Assembly: GCA_016719535.1 (NCBI GenBank)
Contig: JADJYX010000026.1
Coordinates: 93,290-157,289 of the forward strand
Direction of reading: 5' to 3'
Length of the DNA stretch: 64,000 nt
From: Rubrivivax sp.
GTDB lineage: Bacteria > Pseudomonadota > Gammaproteobacteria > Burkholderiales > Burkholderiaceae_C
Part shown: positions 8,720 through 18,355 of the stretch, piece after piece
How the letters are laid out: every line of letters starts with the position of its first letter
How positions within the stretch are numbered: position 1 is the first letter of the stretch
Program-made: the position numbers and the translations under genes
The notes under the pieces: generated by a model
What the model saw: only the letters and a program-made list of their open reading frames with translations
The model's database searches: none
Told to the model about the DNA's origin: nothing

Positions 8720-10687
8720 TCACCCTGCGCGGCATCACCCTGCGTCGCGGCACCAAGGTCGTGCTCGACCAGGCCGGCGTCACGCTGCAGCCGGGCGAGA
8801 AGATCGGCCTCATCGGCCGCAACGGCGCCGGCAAGTCCAGCCTGTTCTCGCTGCTGACCGGCCGGTTGCACGCCGATGCCGGCGATGTCGACATGCCGCC
8901 GCGCTGGACCATCGGCGAGGTGGCGCAGGACATGCCCGATACCGAGGACGGCGCCACCGCCTTCGTGCTGCAGGGCGACCTGCCGCTGCAGCGCGCGCAG
9001 GACGCACTGGCCGCGGCCGAGGCCAGCGGCGACGGCCACGCCATCGCCGACGCGCACCTGGCGCTGGACGAAGCCGGCGCCTTCGACGCCCGCGCCCGCG
9101 CGCAGGCGCTGCTGCTGGGCCTGGGCTTTCGCAGCGAGCAGCTCGATGCGCCGGTCAACAGCTTCTCGGGCGGCTGGCGCATGCGGCTGCAACTGGCGCG
9201 GGCGCTGATGTGCCCGGCCGACCTGCTGCTGCTGGACGAGCCCACCAACCACCTCGACCTGGACGCGCTGGTGTGGCTGGAAGCGTGGCTCAAGCGCTTC
9301 GACGGCACACTGCTGATCATCAGCCACGACCGCGAGTTTCTCGATGCCATCTGCAAGGTGATCGTGCACCTGGACGAGGCCACGCTCACGCGCTACACGG
9401 GCAATTACAGCGCCTTCGAGGAGATGCGGGCCGAACGGCTGCTGCAGGCGCAAGCGGCCTTCAGCAAGCAGCAGGAGCGCATGGCGCACCTGCAGCGCTT
9501 CATCGACCGCTTCAAGGCCAAGGCCAGCAAGGCCAAGCAGGCGCAGAGCCGCGTCAAGGCGCTGGCGCGCATGGAAAAGCTCGCGCCGGTGCTGACGGCG
9601 AGCGACTTCCAGTTCGAATTCCGCGAGCCGGCCAGCCTGCCCAACCCGATGCTGGCGCTCGATGGCCTGGCCTGCGGATACGGCACAACCACGATCGTGC
9701 GCAACGTCAACCGCAGCGTGCTGGCCGGCCAGCGCATCGGCATCCTGGGCGCCAACGGCCAGGGCAAGTCGACGCTGGTCAAGACCATCGCGCGCGAGCT
9801 GCCGCCGCTGGGCGGGCGCATCACCGAGGGCAAGGGCCTGCAGATCGGCTACTTCGCGCAGCAGGAGCTGGACGTGCTGCGCCTGGACGAAGGCCCGCTG
9901 CAGCACCTGGTGCGGCTGGCGCGCGACCAGGGGCCGGCGGCGCGCGAGCAGGAACTGCGCGACTTCCTCGGCCGCTTCCGCTTCACCGGCGACATGGTCA
10001 CGCAGGCGGTCGGCTCGCTCTCGGGCGGCGAGAAGGCGCGCCTGGTGCTGGCCATGCTGGTGTGGCAGCGCCCCAACCTGCTGCTGCTGGACGAACCCAC
10101 CAACCACCTCGACCTGACCACGCGCGAGGCGCTGTCGATCGCGCTCAACGAATTCGAGGGCACGGTGATGCTGGTCAGCCACGACCGCGCGCTGCTGCGC
10201 GAGGTCTGCGACGAATTCTGGCTCGTCACGCGCGGCGGCGTCGAACCCTTCGACGGCGACCTCGACGACTACCAGCGCTGGCTGCTGGAGGTGTCGCGCG
10301 CCGTCGCCAAGGGGCAGGAGGCGCCCCCGCCGCCGCGGCCCGGTGGCGGACGTGGCCGAACCGACGGCCCGTCCGGCCGCCGCGGCGCCTGCCGCACCGG
10401 CGCGTGCGCCGCGCGACGACCGTCAGGCCGGCAAGCAGGCGCGCGCGCGCCTGACCGAGGCCACGCGGCCGTTGCGTATCGAGATCCAGCGCATCGACGA
10501 GCGGCTGACAAAGCTGGCCGCCGAACGCGCCGAGGTCGAGGCGCTGCTGGCCAGTGCCGATACCCGGCCCGACGACTTTGCCGACCTCGGCCGGCGGCTG
10601 ACCCACGTCAACGCCGAGGTGCACCTGCTCGAGGAACGCTGGCTCGAAGCCCAGGCCGAGCTGGAGGCGCTGCAGGCCCAGGCCTGA
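8716..10687 (+). CDS. ABC-F family ATPase, YheS type (apparent frameshift near 10.33 kb)
   Basis: A duplicated ABC ATPase without membrane segments; ABC-F proteins act on the ribosome. Domain 1 has Walker A GRNGAGKSS, signature FSGGWRMRLQLARAL and Walker B LLLLDEPTNHLDLD. A linker of Lys-rich coiled coil (SKAKQAQSRVKALARMEK) follows, then domain 2 with GANGQGKST, LSGGEKARLVL and LLLLDEPTNHLDLT. The expected C-terminal coiled coil (RLTEATRPLRIEIQRIDERL) is in the next frame from about 10343, so the gene shifts by one base in the C/G-rich tract 10322-10346 (one extra G in CCCGGTGG would explain it). The combined product is about 656 residues. Either a sequencing error or a truncated C-terminal domain. 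Confidence 0.88.
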
Positions 10688-10747
10688 AGCGCGCGGGCCC
10701 GGGCCAGCCGACCCGTCTGCGCCCCTCCTTCGATGGTGGTTATCGCG

Positions 10748-10780
10748 CGCAATTACATTGCGAACGATTGAATTGCGCAA
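10748..10780. promoter_or_regulatory. Candidate OhrR operator region
   Basis: Two inverted repeats lie just before ohrR. The first, 10748-10762, is CGCAAT-TAC-ATTGCG, a perfect dyad. The second, 10773-10780, is the palindrome TTGCGCAA. The region is AT-rich relative to its surroundings. MarR/OhrR proteins usually bind such dyads over their own promoter, so autoregulation with control of ohr is likely. No footprint is implied. Confidence 0.55.
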
Positions 10781-10791
10781 CACTCTTCGCC

Positions 10792-11265
10792 ATGCCGCGT
10801 CGATCTGCCCCCGAACCCGCCAACGACTGGCTCGCGCTCGACCGCCAGCTCTGCTTCGCCCTCTATGCGGCCTCGCTGGCGATGACCAAGGTCTACAAGC
10901 CATTGCTCGAGCCGTTGGGCCTGACCTACCCGCAATACCTGGTGATGCTGGTGTTGTGGGAAACGGATGGCCCGACCGTCTCGCAGCTCGGTGAGCGGCT
11001 CGCGCTCGACTCGGGCACCCTGACGCCGATGCTCAAGCGCCTGGAGGTCCTGGGCTTCGTGCAGCGCCAGCGCGACAGCGCCGACGAGCGCCGCGTGCTG
11101 GTGCACCTCACGCCCGAGGGCCGTTCGCTGCGCAGCCGCGCCGCCGCGGTGCCGCCGCAGCTGCTGCAGGCCAGCCAGTGCAGCCTGGCCGAGGTGAGCG
11201 CACTGACGCGCCAGCTGCACGCGCTTCGCCAGCGCCTGAATGCATTCACCCCCCGCGCGGCCTGA
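10792..11265 (+). CDS. ohrR: MarR-family organic hydroperoxide regulator OhrR
   Basis: A 157-residue winged-helix repressor. The N-terminal LDRQLCFALYAAS segment carries the peroxide-sensing cysteine (about residue 22) and is characteristic of OhrR. The winged helix spans LTYPQYLVMLVLWE to RRVLVHLTPEG, with recognition helix SGTLTPMLKRLEVLGFV. Oxidation of the cysteine by organic peroxides releases DNA. Its target ohr starts 29 bases downstream, the classical ohrR-ohr arrangement. The start is ATG at 10792, 12 bases after the second dyad. Confidence 0.93.
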   Translation: MPRRSAPEPANDWLALDRQLCFALYAASLAMTKVYKPLLEPLGLTYPQYLVMLVLWETDGPTVSQLGERLALDSGTLTPMLKRLEVLGFVQRQRDSADERRVLVHLTPEGRSLRSRAAAVPPQLLQASQCSLAEVSALTRQLHALRQRLNAFTPRAA

Positions 11266-11294
11266 CGCCGCGCCCCACCCTGAAGGAAGCCACC

Positions 11295-11732
11295 ATGCCC
11301 TCGATCGCCCAGGCCGTCTATACCGCCACCGCCACCTCCACCGGCGGCCGCACCGGCACCACGGAATCCTCCGACGGCCGCATCCAGCTGCAGCTGTCCA
11401 CGCCCAAGGCCCTGGGCGGCGACGACGGCCCGGGCACCAACCCCGAACAGCTGTTTGCCGCCGGCTATTCGGCCTGCTTCATCGGCGCCCTCAAAGCCGT
11501 GGCCGCGCGCCAGAAGATCGCGCTGACGAAGGAGGTGTCGATCACCGCCGACGTCGCCATCGGCCCGCATGGCAGCAAGCCCGGCGCCTTCAACATCGCG
11601 GTGGCGATGAAGGTCTCGCTGCCCGGCATGGAGCGCGCCGCCGCCGAAGCCCTGGTGGCCGCAGCGCACGAGGTCTGCCCCTATTCCAACGCCACCCGCG
11701 GCAATGTCGACGTCACGCTGACACTGGCTTGA
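11295..11732 (+). CDS. ohr: Organic hydroperoxide resistance protein Ohr
   Basis: A 145-residue OsmC/Ohr-family thiol peroxidase that reduces organic and lipid hydroperoxides using lipoyl or dihydrolipoamide electrons. Both catalytic cysteines are visible, in AAGYSACFIGAL (near residue 60) and AHEVCPYSNATRGN (near 124). An AAGGAAG ribosome site precedes ATG 11295. It is adjacent to and in the same orientation as ohrR. Confidence 0.96.
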   Translation: MPSIAQAVYTATATSTGGRTGTTESSDGRIQLQLSTPKALGGDDGPGTNPEQLFAAGYSACFIGALKAVAARQKIALTKEVSITADVAIGPHGSKPGAFNIAVAMKVSLPGMERAAAEALVAAAHEVCPYSNATRGNVDVTLTLA

Positions 11733-11835
11733 TCGGCGGCGGCGGCTCGTGGAAAGTCCGCGGCAGCAACCGGGGCCGATTCAGAGGACAATACTGCGCT
11801 TGCTGTCTTCCCAGGCTCCACCGCCTCCACGATCG

Positions 11836-12096
11836 ATGGCCACTCGCCGCGCCCCTCCTGCCACCACCGCCGCCAACGGCGTCAAGCTCCGCCAGACCCA
11901 GGCCGAGTACACCGCCGCCCGCCCGAATGCCGAGCCCGGCGTGAAGCCGATGATGTCGAGTTCGAAGATGTACGTGTGCATCCGTTGCCACGCCAACTTC
12001 AAGACCGGTGACGGCAAGCCCGACCCGCGCCTGCGCGGTCTGGGGCGCTGCAACAACTGCCTGGGCGTCACGGCGACCACCAGCACGACGTCCTGA
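11836..12096 (+). CDS. Small CxxC/CxxC zinc-ribbon-like hypothetical protein
   Basis: An 86-residue protein when started at ATG 11836 (MATRRAPPATT); an upstream in-frame start at 11749 would add 29 low-complexity residues. The C-terminal half has two cysteine pairs, MYVCIRCHANF and GRCNNCLGV, spaced by about 20 residues, suggesting a zinc ribbon or rubredoxin-like knuckle. The N-terminus is Ala/Thr/Pro-rich. I do not recognise the family. It ends just before a strong terminator and follows ohr by about 100 bases. Confidence 0.6.
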   Translation: MATRRAPPATTAANGVKLRQTQAEYTAARPNAEPGVKPMMSSSKMYVCIRCHANFKTGDGKPDPRLRGLGRCNNCLGVTATTSTTS

Positions 12097-12124
12097 GCGG
12101 CCCGGCGCCGCCTGCCGACGAATG

Positions 12125-12150
12125 AAAGGGGCCCCGTGGGGCCCTTTTTT
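12125..12150 (+). terminator. Rho-independent terminator
   Basis: AAAGGGGCCCC and GGGGCCCTTT form a near-perfect hairpin with a GT loop and one unpaired G, followed by a run of six T. It closes the ohrR-ohr-CxxC stretch. Because the A/T tracts flank both sides it may also stop the convergent chemoreceptor gene. Confidence 0.85.
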
Positions 12151-12167
12151 GCGTCAGGCGTCATGCG

Positions 12168-14123
12168 TCATGGCTCGCGCGACGGGTTCTGCGCCAGCCG
12201 GAACACCTCCACCGCCTCCACCAGTGCGGCAGCCTGCTGCTTCAGGCTTTCCGCGGCCGCCGCGCTCTGCTCGACCAGCGCCGTGTTCTGCTGCGTCGCC
12301 TGCTCCATCTGGCCGACGGCGTCGCCCACCTGCTGCACACCGGAACCCTGTTCGACACTGGCCGCCGCGATCTCGCCGACGAGGCCCGAGACGCGCTGGA
12401 TGCTGGCCACGACCTCGTGCATGGTCTGCCCGGCGTGGCCCACCAGTTCGGAGCCGCGCTGCACCTGCTCGACGCTGGCGCCGATCAGGGACTTGATCTC
12501 GCGCGCCGCCGCGGCCGAGCGCTGCGCCAGGTTGCGCACCTCGCCCGCCACCACGGCAAAGCCGCGCCCCTGTTCACCCGCCCGCGCCGCCTCCACCGCG
12601 GCATTCAGCGCCAGGATGTTGGTCTGGAAGGCGATGCCGTCGATGACCGTGATGATCTCCGCGATGCGCCGGCTGCTGTCGCTGATGCCCTTCATCGTGT
12701 CGACAAAACGGCCCACCGCCGCGCCGCCCTGCACGGCGACCTGCGAGGCCTGCCGCGCCAGCTGATCGGCCTGCCGCGCGCCGCCGGCATTCTGCTGCGC
12801 GCTGCCGCCCAGCTGCACCATGGTCGCCGCCGCCTGCTGCAACGACGTGGCCTGTCTTTCGGTGCGCTGCGACAGATCGGCATTGCCCCGGGCGATCTGC
12901 GCGCTGGCGGTGGCCACGCTGCCGGCATTGAGCCGCACCTGGCTCACCACCGCGACCAGCGAGGCCTGCATGTCGCCCATCGCCGCCAGCAGCTCGCCCA
13001 TCTCGTCGCGGCCCGCCGCCGGCACCGCGCCGGTGAGGTCGCCGCCGGCGATGCGCCTTGCGGCGTCGCGCGCGGCGGCTGCCGCTTCGGTGATCGAACG
13101 CGCCACCGTCGCGGCCAGCCACAGGCTCAGTGCCAGCAGCAGCGCGATGCCGCCCGCCAGCAGGGCCTGCTCGTCCAGCAGGGCGCGGCGACGATCGTGC
13201 AGGTCGGCTTCCAGCACCTGGCCGCCGGATGCAGCCAGGGCATAGACGGCGTCGATGGCCGCGGTGGTCGCCTTGAAATAGTCGGCCGACGGATGGCGCA
13301 GCACCTCGGCGTCCAGAATCTCCTGCCGGGCCAGATCGATCAGGCCCCGTGTCTGCCGGTCTGCCTGTGCAGCGCCCGCACCGATGCGGGCCTCGAGCCT
13401 GGCGTGCGGGTCGGCGGCGTAGGCCTTGTCCAGCACCACCATCAAATCGCGCTGCTGCACGCGGATGCGTTCGGTCAGCGCCGCCAGGGTGGCCTTCTCT
13501 TCCGGCGCCGCAGCCTGCCGGGCCAGCAGCAGCGCACCGCGGGCACGCGCCTGGCCCATCAGTTCGCCCAGGCGCGGCATCTGCTGCAGCACCGCGGTGA
13601 CGAGAAAGCGGGTTTCGGCTTCGGCGTCGAGCGAGAGCCCGAAGTGGTCGACCACCCGGTCGTGAAGCTCGAGCTGGGCCTCGATCAAGGCGGTGTGCCG
13701 GCTCATGCTGTCAGGCCCGCTGATCTGCCGGCGCGCCACCGCATCCGCCAGCGCTCGCCACTGGGCCGTGACCTGCTTCCATTCGTCGCGCACGCGCAGG
13801 TTGTCGATCTGCTGGTCGAGGATGGCCGAAAAGCGCTGCGCGGCGCGCTCGACCTCGGCCTGGCCGGCGGCACGCAGCGGTTCGGCATCGGCCCGGCCGC
13901 CCAGCACCGTGGCCGCCAGGCCCCGATGCTGCTGCGTCAGGCGCACCACCTCCAGCAGCGCACGCGAGGGATCGATGCCGCGCCGCTCGCCTTCGATGTC
14001 GGCCAGCGTCTGCACGGCGTGGCGAACCTGCAGCGTGAGCAGGACGCCGATGACCAGCACCGCCACGCCGCCCAGCAGCGCGAGCTTGTGCACCAGGCGC
14101 AGGTTCGTGATCAGGCGGCTCAA
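12168..14123 (-). CDS. Methyl-accepting chemotaxis protein with NIT-like sensor
   Basis: A ~651-residue chemoreceptor. From the N-terminus: membrane helix (LALLGGVAVLVIGVLLTLQV); a helical periplasmic domain of about 270 residues that opens LLEVVRLTQQHRGLAATVLGG, like nitrate/nitrite-sensing NIT domains; a second helix (LLAGGIALLLALSLWLAATV); HAMP; and a cytoplasmic signalling domain with the conserved hairpin tip FQTNILALNAAVEAARAGEQ. No CheR-binding pentapeptide is seen at the C-terminus. I chose TTG at 14123 because GGGAGA lies 5 bases upstream and the membrane helix follows closely. The open frame reaches 14492, but that extension is low-complexity. Signals to CheA/CheW. Confidence 0.85.
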   Translation of the reverse strand: MSRLITNLRLVHKLALLGGVAVLVIGVLLTLQVRHAVQTLADIEGERRGIDPSRALLEVVRLTQQHRGLAATVLGGRADAEPLRAAGQAEVERAAQRFSAILDQQIDNLRVRDEWKQVTAQWRALADAVARRQISGPDSMSRHTALIEAQLELHDRVVDHFGLSLDAEAETRFLVTAVLQQMPRLGELMGQARARGALLLARQAAAPEEKATLAALTERIRVQQRDLMVVLDKAYAADPHARLEARIGAGAAQADRQTRGLIDLARQEILDAEVLRHPSADYFKATTAAIDAVYALAASGGQVLEADLHDRRRALLDEQALLAGGIALLLALSLWLAATVARSITEAAAAARDAARRIAGGDLTGAVPAAGRDEMGELLAAMGDMQASLVAVVSQVRLNAGSVATASAQIARGNADLSQRTERQATSLQQAAATMVQLGGSAQQNAGGARQADQLARQASQVAVQGGAAVGRFVDTMKGISDSSRRIAEIITVIDGIAFQTNILALNAAVEAARAGEQGRGFAVVAGEVRNLAQRSAAAAREIKSLIGASVEQVQRGSELVGHAGQTMHEVVASIQRVSGLVGEIAAASVEQGSGVQQVGDAVGQMEQATQQNTALVEQSAAAAESLKQQAAALVEAVEVFRLAQNPSREP

Positions 14124-14421
14124 GTCGGTCTCCCGGTCCGGCGTCGTTCGTCTGTCGATGGGTCGGCGCAGGCCGAGCGTGCGCGGCGCGACCGCCAGGT
14201 CCCGTGTCGGCTCACTATCGCCGCCGGCACTCACCGGCGAAGGGCCGAAGACAGCGGTCTTCTGCGCCCATCTTTCCGCGTCCCTCTGCGCGTCCCTCTG
14301 CGCGGGGCCGGGGCCGCATCCGCCCGCACGGCCCCCGGCATACCCCGATGAGCACGCCTCGCGCGCGCCGCTAGCATGGCTCGGCAACGTGCCCGCTGTC
14401 CGCCACCGCCCAGGAGCATCC

Positions 14422-15978
14422 ATGTACCCAGGCCCCCACGCCCAAGCCCACCCGGACCGCCCCGCCATCGTCATGGCCAACAGCGGCGACATCGTCGGCT
14501 ATGGCGAGCTGGAGCGACGCAGCAACCGCCTGGCCCACCTGCTGCGGGCGCAGGGTCTGCAGCGGCTGGACCACTTCTCGGTCTTCATGGAAAACCACCC
14601 GCGCTATGCCGAGCTGTGCGTGGCCGGCGAGCGCACGGGGCTGTACTACACCTGCATCAATTCCTACCTGAAGGCCGACGAGCTGGCCTACATCCTGGAC
14701 AACAGCCAGGCCCGCGTGCTGATCACATCGGCCGCGCGGCTGGACGTGGCAATGCAGGCACTGGCCCGGTGCCCGCGCATCGAGCGCTGCCTGGTGGTCG
14801 ACGCCGCCACGCTGCCCGACGACCCGCGCGTCATCGACTACGCGCAGGCGGTGGCGGCCTGCCCCGACACCCCGATCGCCGACCAGCGGCTGGGCGCGGC
14901 GATGCTGTATTCGTCGGGCACCACCGGGCGGCCCAAGGGCATCCTGCGGCCGTTGCCCGACCAGGGGCCCGAGAACCCGCTGCCGCTGATGGCCTTCCTG
15001 TCGAAGCTGTGGCAGGCGCACGAGGGCATGGTGCACCTGTCGCCGGCGCCGCTGTACCACGCGGCGCCGCTGGCGCACCTGGGCGTGGTGCTGCGCAATG
15101 GCGGCACCGCCATCGTGATGGAGCATTTCGACCCCGAGCACTACCTGGCGCTGGTCGACCGCCACCAGGTCACCAGCACGCAACTGGTGCCCACCATGTT
15201 CAGCCGCATGCTCAAGCTGCCGCCCGAGGTGCGCAGCCGCTACCGCCTGAAGTCGCTGCAGATCGCGGTGCATGCCGCCGCGCCCTGCCCGGTGCCGGTA
15301 AAGGAGCAGATGATCGACTGGTGGGGCCCGATCATCCACGAGTACTACGGCGCCACCGAGGGCCTGGGCTTCACCGCCTGCGACAGCGCCGAGTGGCTGG
15401 CCCACCGCGGCAGCGTGGGCCGCGTGCTGCTGGGCGACCTGCACATCCTCGACGACAACATGCAGCCCGCCCCCAGGGGCGTGCCGGGCGAGGTGTGGTT
15501 CAAGACCGCGTCGCCCTTCGAATATTTCAACGACCCCGAACGCACGCGGCAGGCCCGGTCAGCCGACGGCAGCATGAGCACGGTGGGCGACGTGGGCTAT
15601 GTCGACGACGACGGCTTCCTCTACCTGACCGACCGCTCGACCTTCATGATCATCAGCGGCGGCGTCAACATCTACCCGCAGGAATGCGAGAACCTGCTGA
15701 TCACGCACCCGCAGGTGGCCGACGCGGCGGTCTTCGGCGTGCCCAACGACGACCTCGGCGAGGAGGTCAAGGCGGTGGTGCAGCTGATGCCCGGCACGCC
15801 GGCCACGCCCGAGACCGCCGCCGCCCTGATCGCCTTCTGCGGCGAGCACCTGGCGCACATGAAGTGCCCGCGTTCGGTCGATTTCATCGACCAGATGCCG
15901 CGCCTGCCCACCGGCAAGCTCTACAAGAAGCCGTTGCGCGACCAATACTGGGCCGGGCACCAGAGCCGCATTCTGTAG
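14422..15978 (+). CDS. AMP-dependent acyl-CoA synthetase/ligase
   Basis: A 518-residue ANL-superfamily enzyme that adenylates a carboxylic acid and transfers it to CoA. The P-loop is YSSGTTGRPKG (near residue 170), the aryl/acyl motif is YYGATEG (near 308), the hinge/ATP motif is YLTDRSTFMIISGGVNIYP (near 405) and the catalytic lysine lies in PRLPTGKLYKKPLR near the C-terminus. The family resembles medium/long-chain or FadD3-type ligases; the substrate cannot be read. Start ATG 14422 has a GGAG site 8 bases upstream. It stands alone, divergent from the chemoreceptor. Confidence 0.88.
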   Translation: MYPGPHAQAHPDRPAIVMANSGDIVGYGELERRSNRLAHLLRAQGLQRLDHFSVFMENHPRYAELCVAGERTGLYYTCINSYLKADELAYILDNSQARVLITSAARLDVAMQALARCPRIERCLVVDAATLPDDPRVIDYAQAVAACPDTPIADQRLGAAMLYSSGTTGRPKGILRPLPDQGPENPLPLMAFLSKLWQAHEGMVHLSPAPLYHAAPLAHLGVVLRNGGTAIVMEHFDPEHYLALVDRHQVTSTQLVPTMFSRMLKLPPEVRSRYRLKSLQIAVHAAAPCPVPVKEQMIDWWGPIIHEYYGATEGLGFTACDSAEWLAHRGSVGRVLLGDLHILDDNMQPAPRGVPGEVWFKTASPFEYFNDPERTRQARSADGSMSTVGDVGYVDDDGFLYLTDRSTFMIISGGVNIYPQECENLLITHPQVADAAVFGVPNDDLGEEVKAVVQLMPGTPATPETAAALIAFCGEHLAHMKCPRSVDFIDQMPRLPTGKLYKKPLRDQYWAGHQSRIL

Positions 15979-16035
15979 CTCGTCGGTGCGCACCCCCCCT
16001 GACCGGGTGGGTGCGGGCGGGTGCGGACGGCATCG

Positions 16036-16053
16036 GTGTCACGATGCCGTCAC
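16036..16053 (+). promoter_or_regulatory. Candidate Pho box
   Basis: GTGTCAC-GATG-CCGTCAC: two 7-bp direct repeats with the 4-bp spacer (11-bp period) of PhoB sites, each matching 6 of 7 positions of CTGTCAC. It is 44 bases upstream of the secreted phosphatase-like gene. One of eight such sites between 16 and 37.8 kb. Confidence 0.5.
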
Positions 16054-16097
16054 ACGGCATGGCGAGGCTCGCCGGGTCTCCCATTCCGGATGCCTTC

Positions 16098-17615
16098 ATG
16101 CACCCCCTGCCCTTGCGTCTGCAACCGCTGCTGCGCGGCGTGGCCCTGGCCACCGCCACCCTTGCCATCCTGCACAGCCCCGCCCGGGCCGCCGACGTCC
16201 GCATCGAGCGGATCTGGCAGTTTGCCCACCAGCCGGGCACGCCCGGTCAGAAGGCCGAAGTCCCGGCCTACGACGACCGCACCGATACGCTGTGGATCGC
16301 CGGTGTCGCGGGTGTCGACGTGCTCAGTCGCGCCACCGGCCAGCGCCTGGCGCACCTGAGCGTGACGCACCTGGGCGCCGTCAACAGCGTGGCCATCCAC
16401 GACGGGCTGGCGGCGCTGGCGGTCGAGAACGGCAGCGACCGTACCCTGCCCGGCGTGGTCGTCTTCTTCGATGCGCGCACGCTGCACCAGCTGGGCGCGC
16501 CGGTGAGCGTCGGTGCCCTGCCCGACATGCTGACCTTCACCCCCGATGGCCGCCGTGTGCTGGTGGCCAACGAGGGCACGCCCAACCCGCGCCCGACGCC
16601 GGCCGGCCAGAGCGCCGACGACCCGGCGGGCAGCGTGAGCGTGATCGACGTGCGCACGCGCGCGGTGACCACGCTGCCGATCGACCCTTCGATCCCCGGC
16701 TTCGACACGCTGCGCCTGTTCCCGGCCGTCGGCACGCGGGCCACGCAGCCGGCGACCTACAGCAGCTATGGCGTCGAGCCCGAATATATCGCCGTCGACA
16801 AGGCCGGCCACTACGCCCATGTCGGCCTGCAGGAGGCCAACGGCATCGCGGTGCTGAACCTGCGCACGCTGAGCTTCGAGCGCATCTACGGCCTGGGCCT
16901 GAAGGACTTCAGCCAGCCTGGCAACGCCATCGATCCCAGCGACCGCGACAGCCGCTCCGAGCTGCGCAACGTGCCGGTGCAGGGCCTGTACCAGCCCGAC
17001 ACGCTGGCCACCTATGCGGTCAAGGGCCGCACCTACCTGGTGATGGCCAACGAAGGTGACGCGCGCGACAACGGCAGCGGCGACGGCGAGGACGAGCGCC
17101 GCGGCGGTGCCGGCAGCGGCGACGCCGAATTCGTGCCCGACAGCTCCGAGCTGGCGCGGCTGACGCTGGACAACGTCACCTCGGTCAAGGCCGGGCCGCT
17201 GGTGAAATTCGGCGGCCACTCGTTCTCGATCCGCGACACCGACGGCCGCATCGTCTTCGACAGCGGCGACCAGCTCGACCGCGAGGCGATCCGCCTGGGC
17301 ATCTACGACGACGGCCGCAGCGACAACAAGGGGGTCGAGCCGGAAGGCCTGGCCTTGCTGCCCATCGAAGGCCGCGTGCTCGCCTTCATCGGCCTGGAGC
17401 GCACGCTGAAGTCGGCCATCGCCGTCTACGACATCACCGACCCGCACGACGTGCGCTACATCGACATGATCGTCAGCGACGGCGATCGCTCGCCCGAGGG
17501 GCTGACGGCGTTCAAGGTCGGCAGCCGCTACTACGTGGCCGCCGCGCACGAGGTGTCGGACACGACCTCGCTGTTCGAGGTGACGCTCTTCAAGGGCCAG
17601 GGACGCGGCCGCTGA
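16098..17615 (+). CDS. Secreted choice-of-anchor-I / alkaline-phosphatase-like beta-propeller protein
   Basis: A 505-residue exported protein. A signal peptide (PLLRGVALATATLAILHSPARA, cleaved near ADV) precedes a propeller-like region with repeating hydrophobic-Gly-Val strands and motifs such as LVANEGTPNPRPTP, VEPEYIAVD, YLVMANEGDARD and GVEPEGLALL. These are typical of the esterase-like or choice-of-anchor I family, which includes an atypical cyanobacterial alkaline phosphatase. Acidic patches (DNGSGDGEDE) could bind calcium. Family membership is well supported; phosphatase activity is inferred from relatives and from the upstream Pho box. Confidence 0.75.
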   Translation: MHPLPLRLQPLLRGVALATATLAILHSPARAADVRIERIWQFAHQPGTPGQKAEVPAYDDRTDTLWIAGVAGVDVLSRATGQRLAHLSVTHLGAVNSVAIHDGLAALAVENGSDRTLPGVVVFFDARTLHQLGAPVSVGALPDMLTFTPDGRRVLVANEGTPNPRPTPAGQSADDPAGSVSVIDVRTRAVTTLPIDPSIPGFDTLRLFPAVGTRATQPATYSSYGVEPEYIAVDKAGHYAHVGLQEANGIAVLNLRTLSFERIYGLGLKDFSQPGNAIDPSDRDSRSELRNVPVQGLYQPDTLATYAVKGRTYLVMANEGDARDNGSGDGEDERRGGAGSGDAEFVPDSSELARLTLDNVTSVKAGPLVKFGGHSFSIRDTDGRIVFDSGDQLDREAIRLGIYDDGRSDNKGVEPEGLALLPIEGRVLAFIGLERTLKSAIAVYDITDPHDVRYIDMIVSDGDRSPEGLTAFKVGSRYYVAAAHEVSDTTSLFEVTLFKGQGRGR

Positions 17616-17624
17616 GCGCAGCGT

Positions 17625-17650
17625 GCGTGCCGGCCACGGGGCCGGCACGC
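17625..17650. terminator. Hairpin between convergent genes
   Basis: GCGTGCCGGCC and GGCCGGCACGC form a perfect 11-bp stem with an ACGG loop, without a T run. It sits in the 54-base gap between two convergent genes and may end transcription from both sides. Confidence 0.5.
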
Positions 17651-17669
17651 CCGGCGGGCCATCAGTTCG

Positions 17670-18263
17670 TCACGCTGCGGCGCCGATCGGCGCCGCAGCG
17701 CGCGAGCGCAGCGCCAGGCTGCGCTGGCTGAGGTCGCGCAGCAGCGGCAGGTAGTGCGCGAGCGGCGGCGTGCGCTTGCGCGGCCGCTTGGCCAGGTCGT
17801 CCCAGCGGCGCAGCATCACGGCGTCGGCGGCGTAGGGGCGATCCTCGAACAGCAGCACATGGTCGCGGTGCATCGGTCCGCCCTGCAGGTGCAGCGAATG
17901 CACCGAGGCCGCCGACAGCGTGCCCAGGTAGCGCGGGTCGGTGGCCACCAGGTAGCGTTTGGCCTGTACGTGCAGGCGGATCGGTTCGATGACCGCAGCG
18001 CCGAAGGCCCTGGCCAGCAGCGGCAGCGCGCGCATCTCGTGCAGATCGTCGCCGGCCGCGGGGCGGCACTCGGGCTCGACCAGGTGACCCAGGTCGTGCA
18101 GCAGCGCCGCGGCCACCATCGCGTCGCCGGCATGCGCCCATTCGGCGAGCTGCGCGCACTGCAGCGCGTGGGCCAGCGCCGTCACCTCCTCGCGCCGGCG
18201 GCCTTCGAACGCATTGTCGCCATGGGTATCGAACAGGGCTTCGATGCGATCGATCGGGTCCAT
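17670..18263 (-). CDS. HD-domain phosphohydrolase (phosphonate-associated HD type)
   Basis: A 197-residue protein with an HD metal-binding fold: H in LAHALQCAQLAE, HD in AAALLHDLGHLVEP (near residue 55) and downstream His/Asp in RLHVQAKRYL. It resembles the HD proteins found in phosphonate-degradation operons (PhnZ/phn-HD relatives), which oxidise or hydrolyse small phosphorus compounds. No phn genes are adjacent, but the next gene is a metallophosphoesterase. The start ATG 18263 was chosen over an upstream frame because GAGGAAAG lies 6 bases before it. Confidence 0.7.
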   Translation of the reverse strand: MDPIDRIEALFDTHGDNAFEGRRREEVTALAHALQCAQLAEWAHAGDAMVAAALLHDLGHLVEPECRPAAGDDLHEMRALPLLARAFGAAVIEPIRLHVQAKRYLVATDPRYLGTLSAASVHSLHLQGGPMHRDHVLLFEDRPYAADAVMLRRWDDLAKRPRKRTPPLAHYLPLLRDLSQRSLALRSRAAAPIGAAA

Positions 18264-18355
18264 GGGGCTTTCCTCGGTGATGCCGCCGCCAGCCTGCCCT
18301 GCGCGCATGACACCATGATGTCGGCCGACGGCGCTGCTGGCGGCGGCGCGTCAGC

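Noticed and set aside
12417..14351. 644-residue plus-strand frame opposite the chemoreceptor
   Set aside because: Low-complexity His/Arg/Gln-rich translation; the opposite strand has an unmistakable chemoreceptor.
16050..17648. 532-residue minus-strand frame opposite the phosphatase-like gene
   Set aside because: Shadow frame without recognisable domains; the plus frame has a signal peptide and family motifs.
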